From positions 1 to 59,491 of the forward strand of contig BMUD01000035.1 of NCBI GenBank assembly GCA_014650015.1: a stretch of DNA of 59,491 nt, written 5' to 3'. A program made the position numbers and the translations under genes. Each line of letters begins with the position of its first letter. Within the stretch, counting starts at the first letter, position 1. The notes under the pieces were generated by a model. It worked only from the letters and a program-made list of their open reading frames with translations. It made no database searches and was not told the origin of the DNA. Source of the DNA: Streptomyces griseoloalbus. GTDB lineage: Bacteria; Actinomycetota; Actinomycetes; Streptomycetales; Streptomycetaceae. Of this stretch, positions 59,356-59,491 are shown piece after piece.

Positions 59356-59491
59356 TCAGCCCGCGACCGAGATCTCCGGCTCGCCCGAGGCCACGCCGTC
59401 CTTCTCCATCTGCTCGGCCAGCTTCATCGCTTCTTCGATCAGCGTCTCCACGATCTTGGACTCGGGGACGGTCTTGATGACCTCGCCCTTC
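59356..59491 (-). CDS. ispG: 4-Hydroxy-3-methylbut-2-enyl-diphosphate synthase, C-terminal end (partial)
   Basis: Only the last 44 codons are in the window. The minus-strand translation [20 protein letters not shown] followed by [19 protein letters not shown] and a short ISVAG end matches the C-terminus of actinobacterial IspG, the iron-sulfur enzyme of the non-mevalonate isoprenoid pathway. The rest of the gene, including the Cys ligands, lies beyond the right edge. Confidence 0.85.
   Translation of the reverse strand, partial: KGEVIKTVPESKIVETLIEEAMKLAEQMEKDGVASGEPEISVAG

Overview
The window is chromosomal DNA from a high-GC actinomycete, almost certainly Streptomyces: strong third-codon GC bias, frequent GTG/TTG starts, ThyX instead of ThyA, RNase J, an rpsO-pnp pair, a nusA-ylxR-infB-rbfA-truB-ribF series and a complete type VII (ESX) secretion locus. 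From memory, the gene order matches the conserved core between ispG/proS and RNase J in Streptomyces coelicolor. Most of the window is vertical core genome. The clear accessory parts are the toxin cargo inside the ESX locus and a few decaying genes.

Layout. 1-240: leader/promoter region of an rRNA operon running leftward out of the window. 0.3-10.6 kb, mostly minus strand: rnj, dapA, thyX, a small TPR membrane protein, dapB, an M16 peptidase, pnp and rpsO (lysine/diaminopimelate synthesis, thymidylate synthesis, RNA decay), interrupted by two small plus-strand membrane-protein genes. 10.8-40.6 kb: the ESX locus, with eccD divergent from eccC, two eccC-linked helical/WXG-type proteins, a first mycosin, a putative effector module (143-aa partner, 751-aa protein, lipoprotein), an oppositely oriented toxin operon (esxA, esxB, SseB-like protein, small helical protein, WXG-headed RHS toxin, immunity candidate), a DUF397 protein, a second mycosin, eccB, eccE, a small partner gene and a 1131-aa ParA/EspI-like ATPase. 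40.7-53.2 kb, minus strand: a decayed ABC-transporter ATPase, ribF, a 1190-aa protease-like/STAND NTPase, truB, rbfA, ylxP-like, infB, ylxR, nusA and rimP. 53.4-55.4 kb, plus strand: a lipoprotein, a DUF4439 ferritin-like protein and an aminoglycoside-kinase-like protein. 55.4-59.5 kb: a repeat-rich spacer, then proS, two GNAT acetyltransferases and the 3' end of ispG.

How it fits together. EccB, EccC, EccD and EccE should form the ESX membrane pore. EsxA/EsxB are the small WXG100 pair, the two mycosins are membrane-anchored subtilases, and the ParA-like protein may act in positioning or regulation. The most notable element is the 1509-aa RHS protein. Its N-terminus carries a WXG motif, its middle is an RHS shell, and its last ~147 residues show an Arg / Ser-Thr-Asp / Glu-x-Glu arrangement like ADP-ribosyltransferase toxins. 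A 105-aa gene overlaps its 3' end as expected for an immunity protein. The toxin tip, the immunity gene and the DNA just beyond are visibly less GC-rich than the RHS body, which suggests an exchangeable cassette. A second effector-like module (20.1-23.4 kb) faces it. Outside the ESX locus, two proteins appear to have lost catalytic residues: the protease/NTPase fusion and the kinase-like protein.
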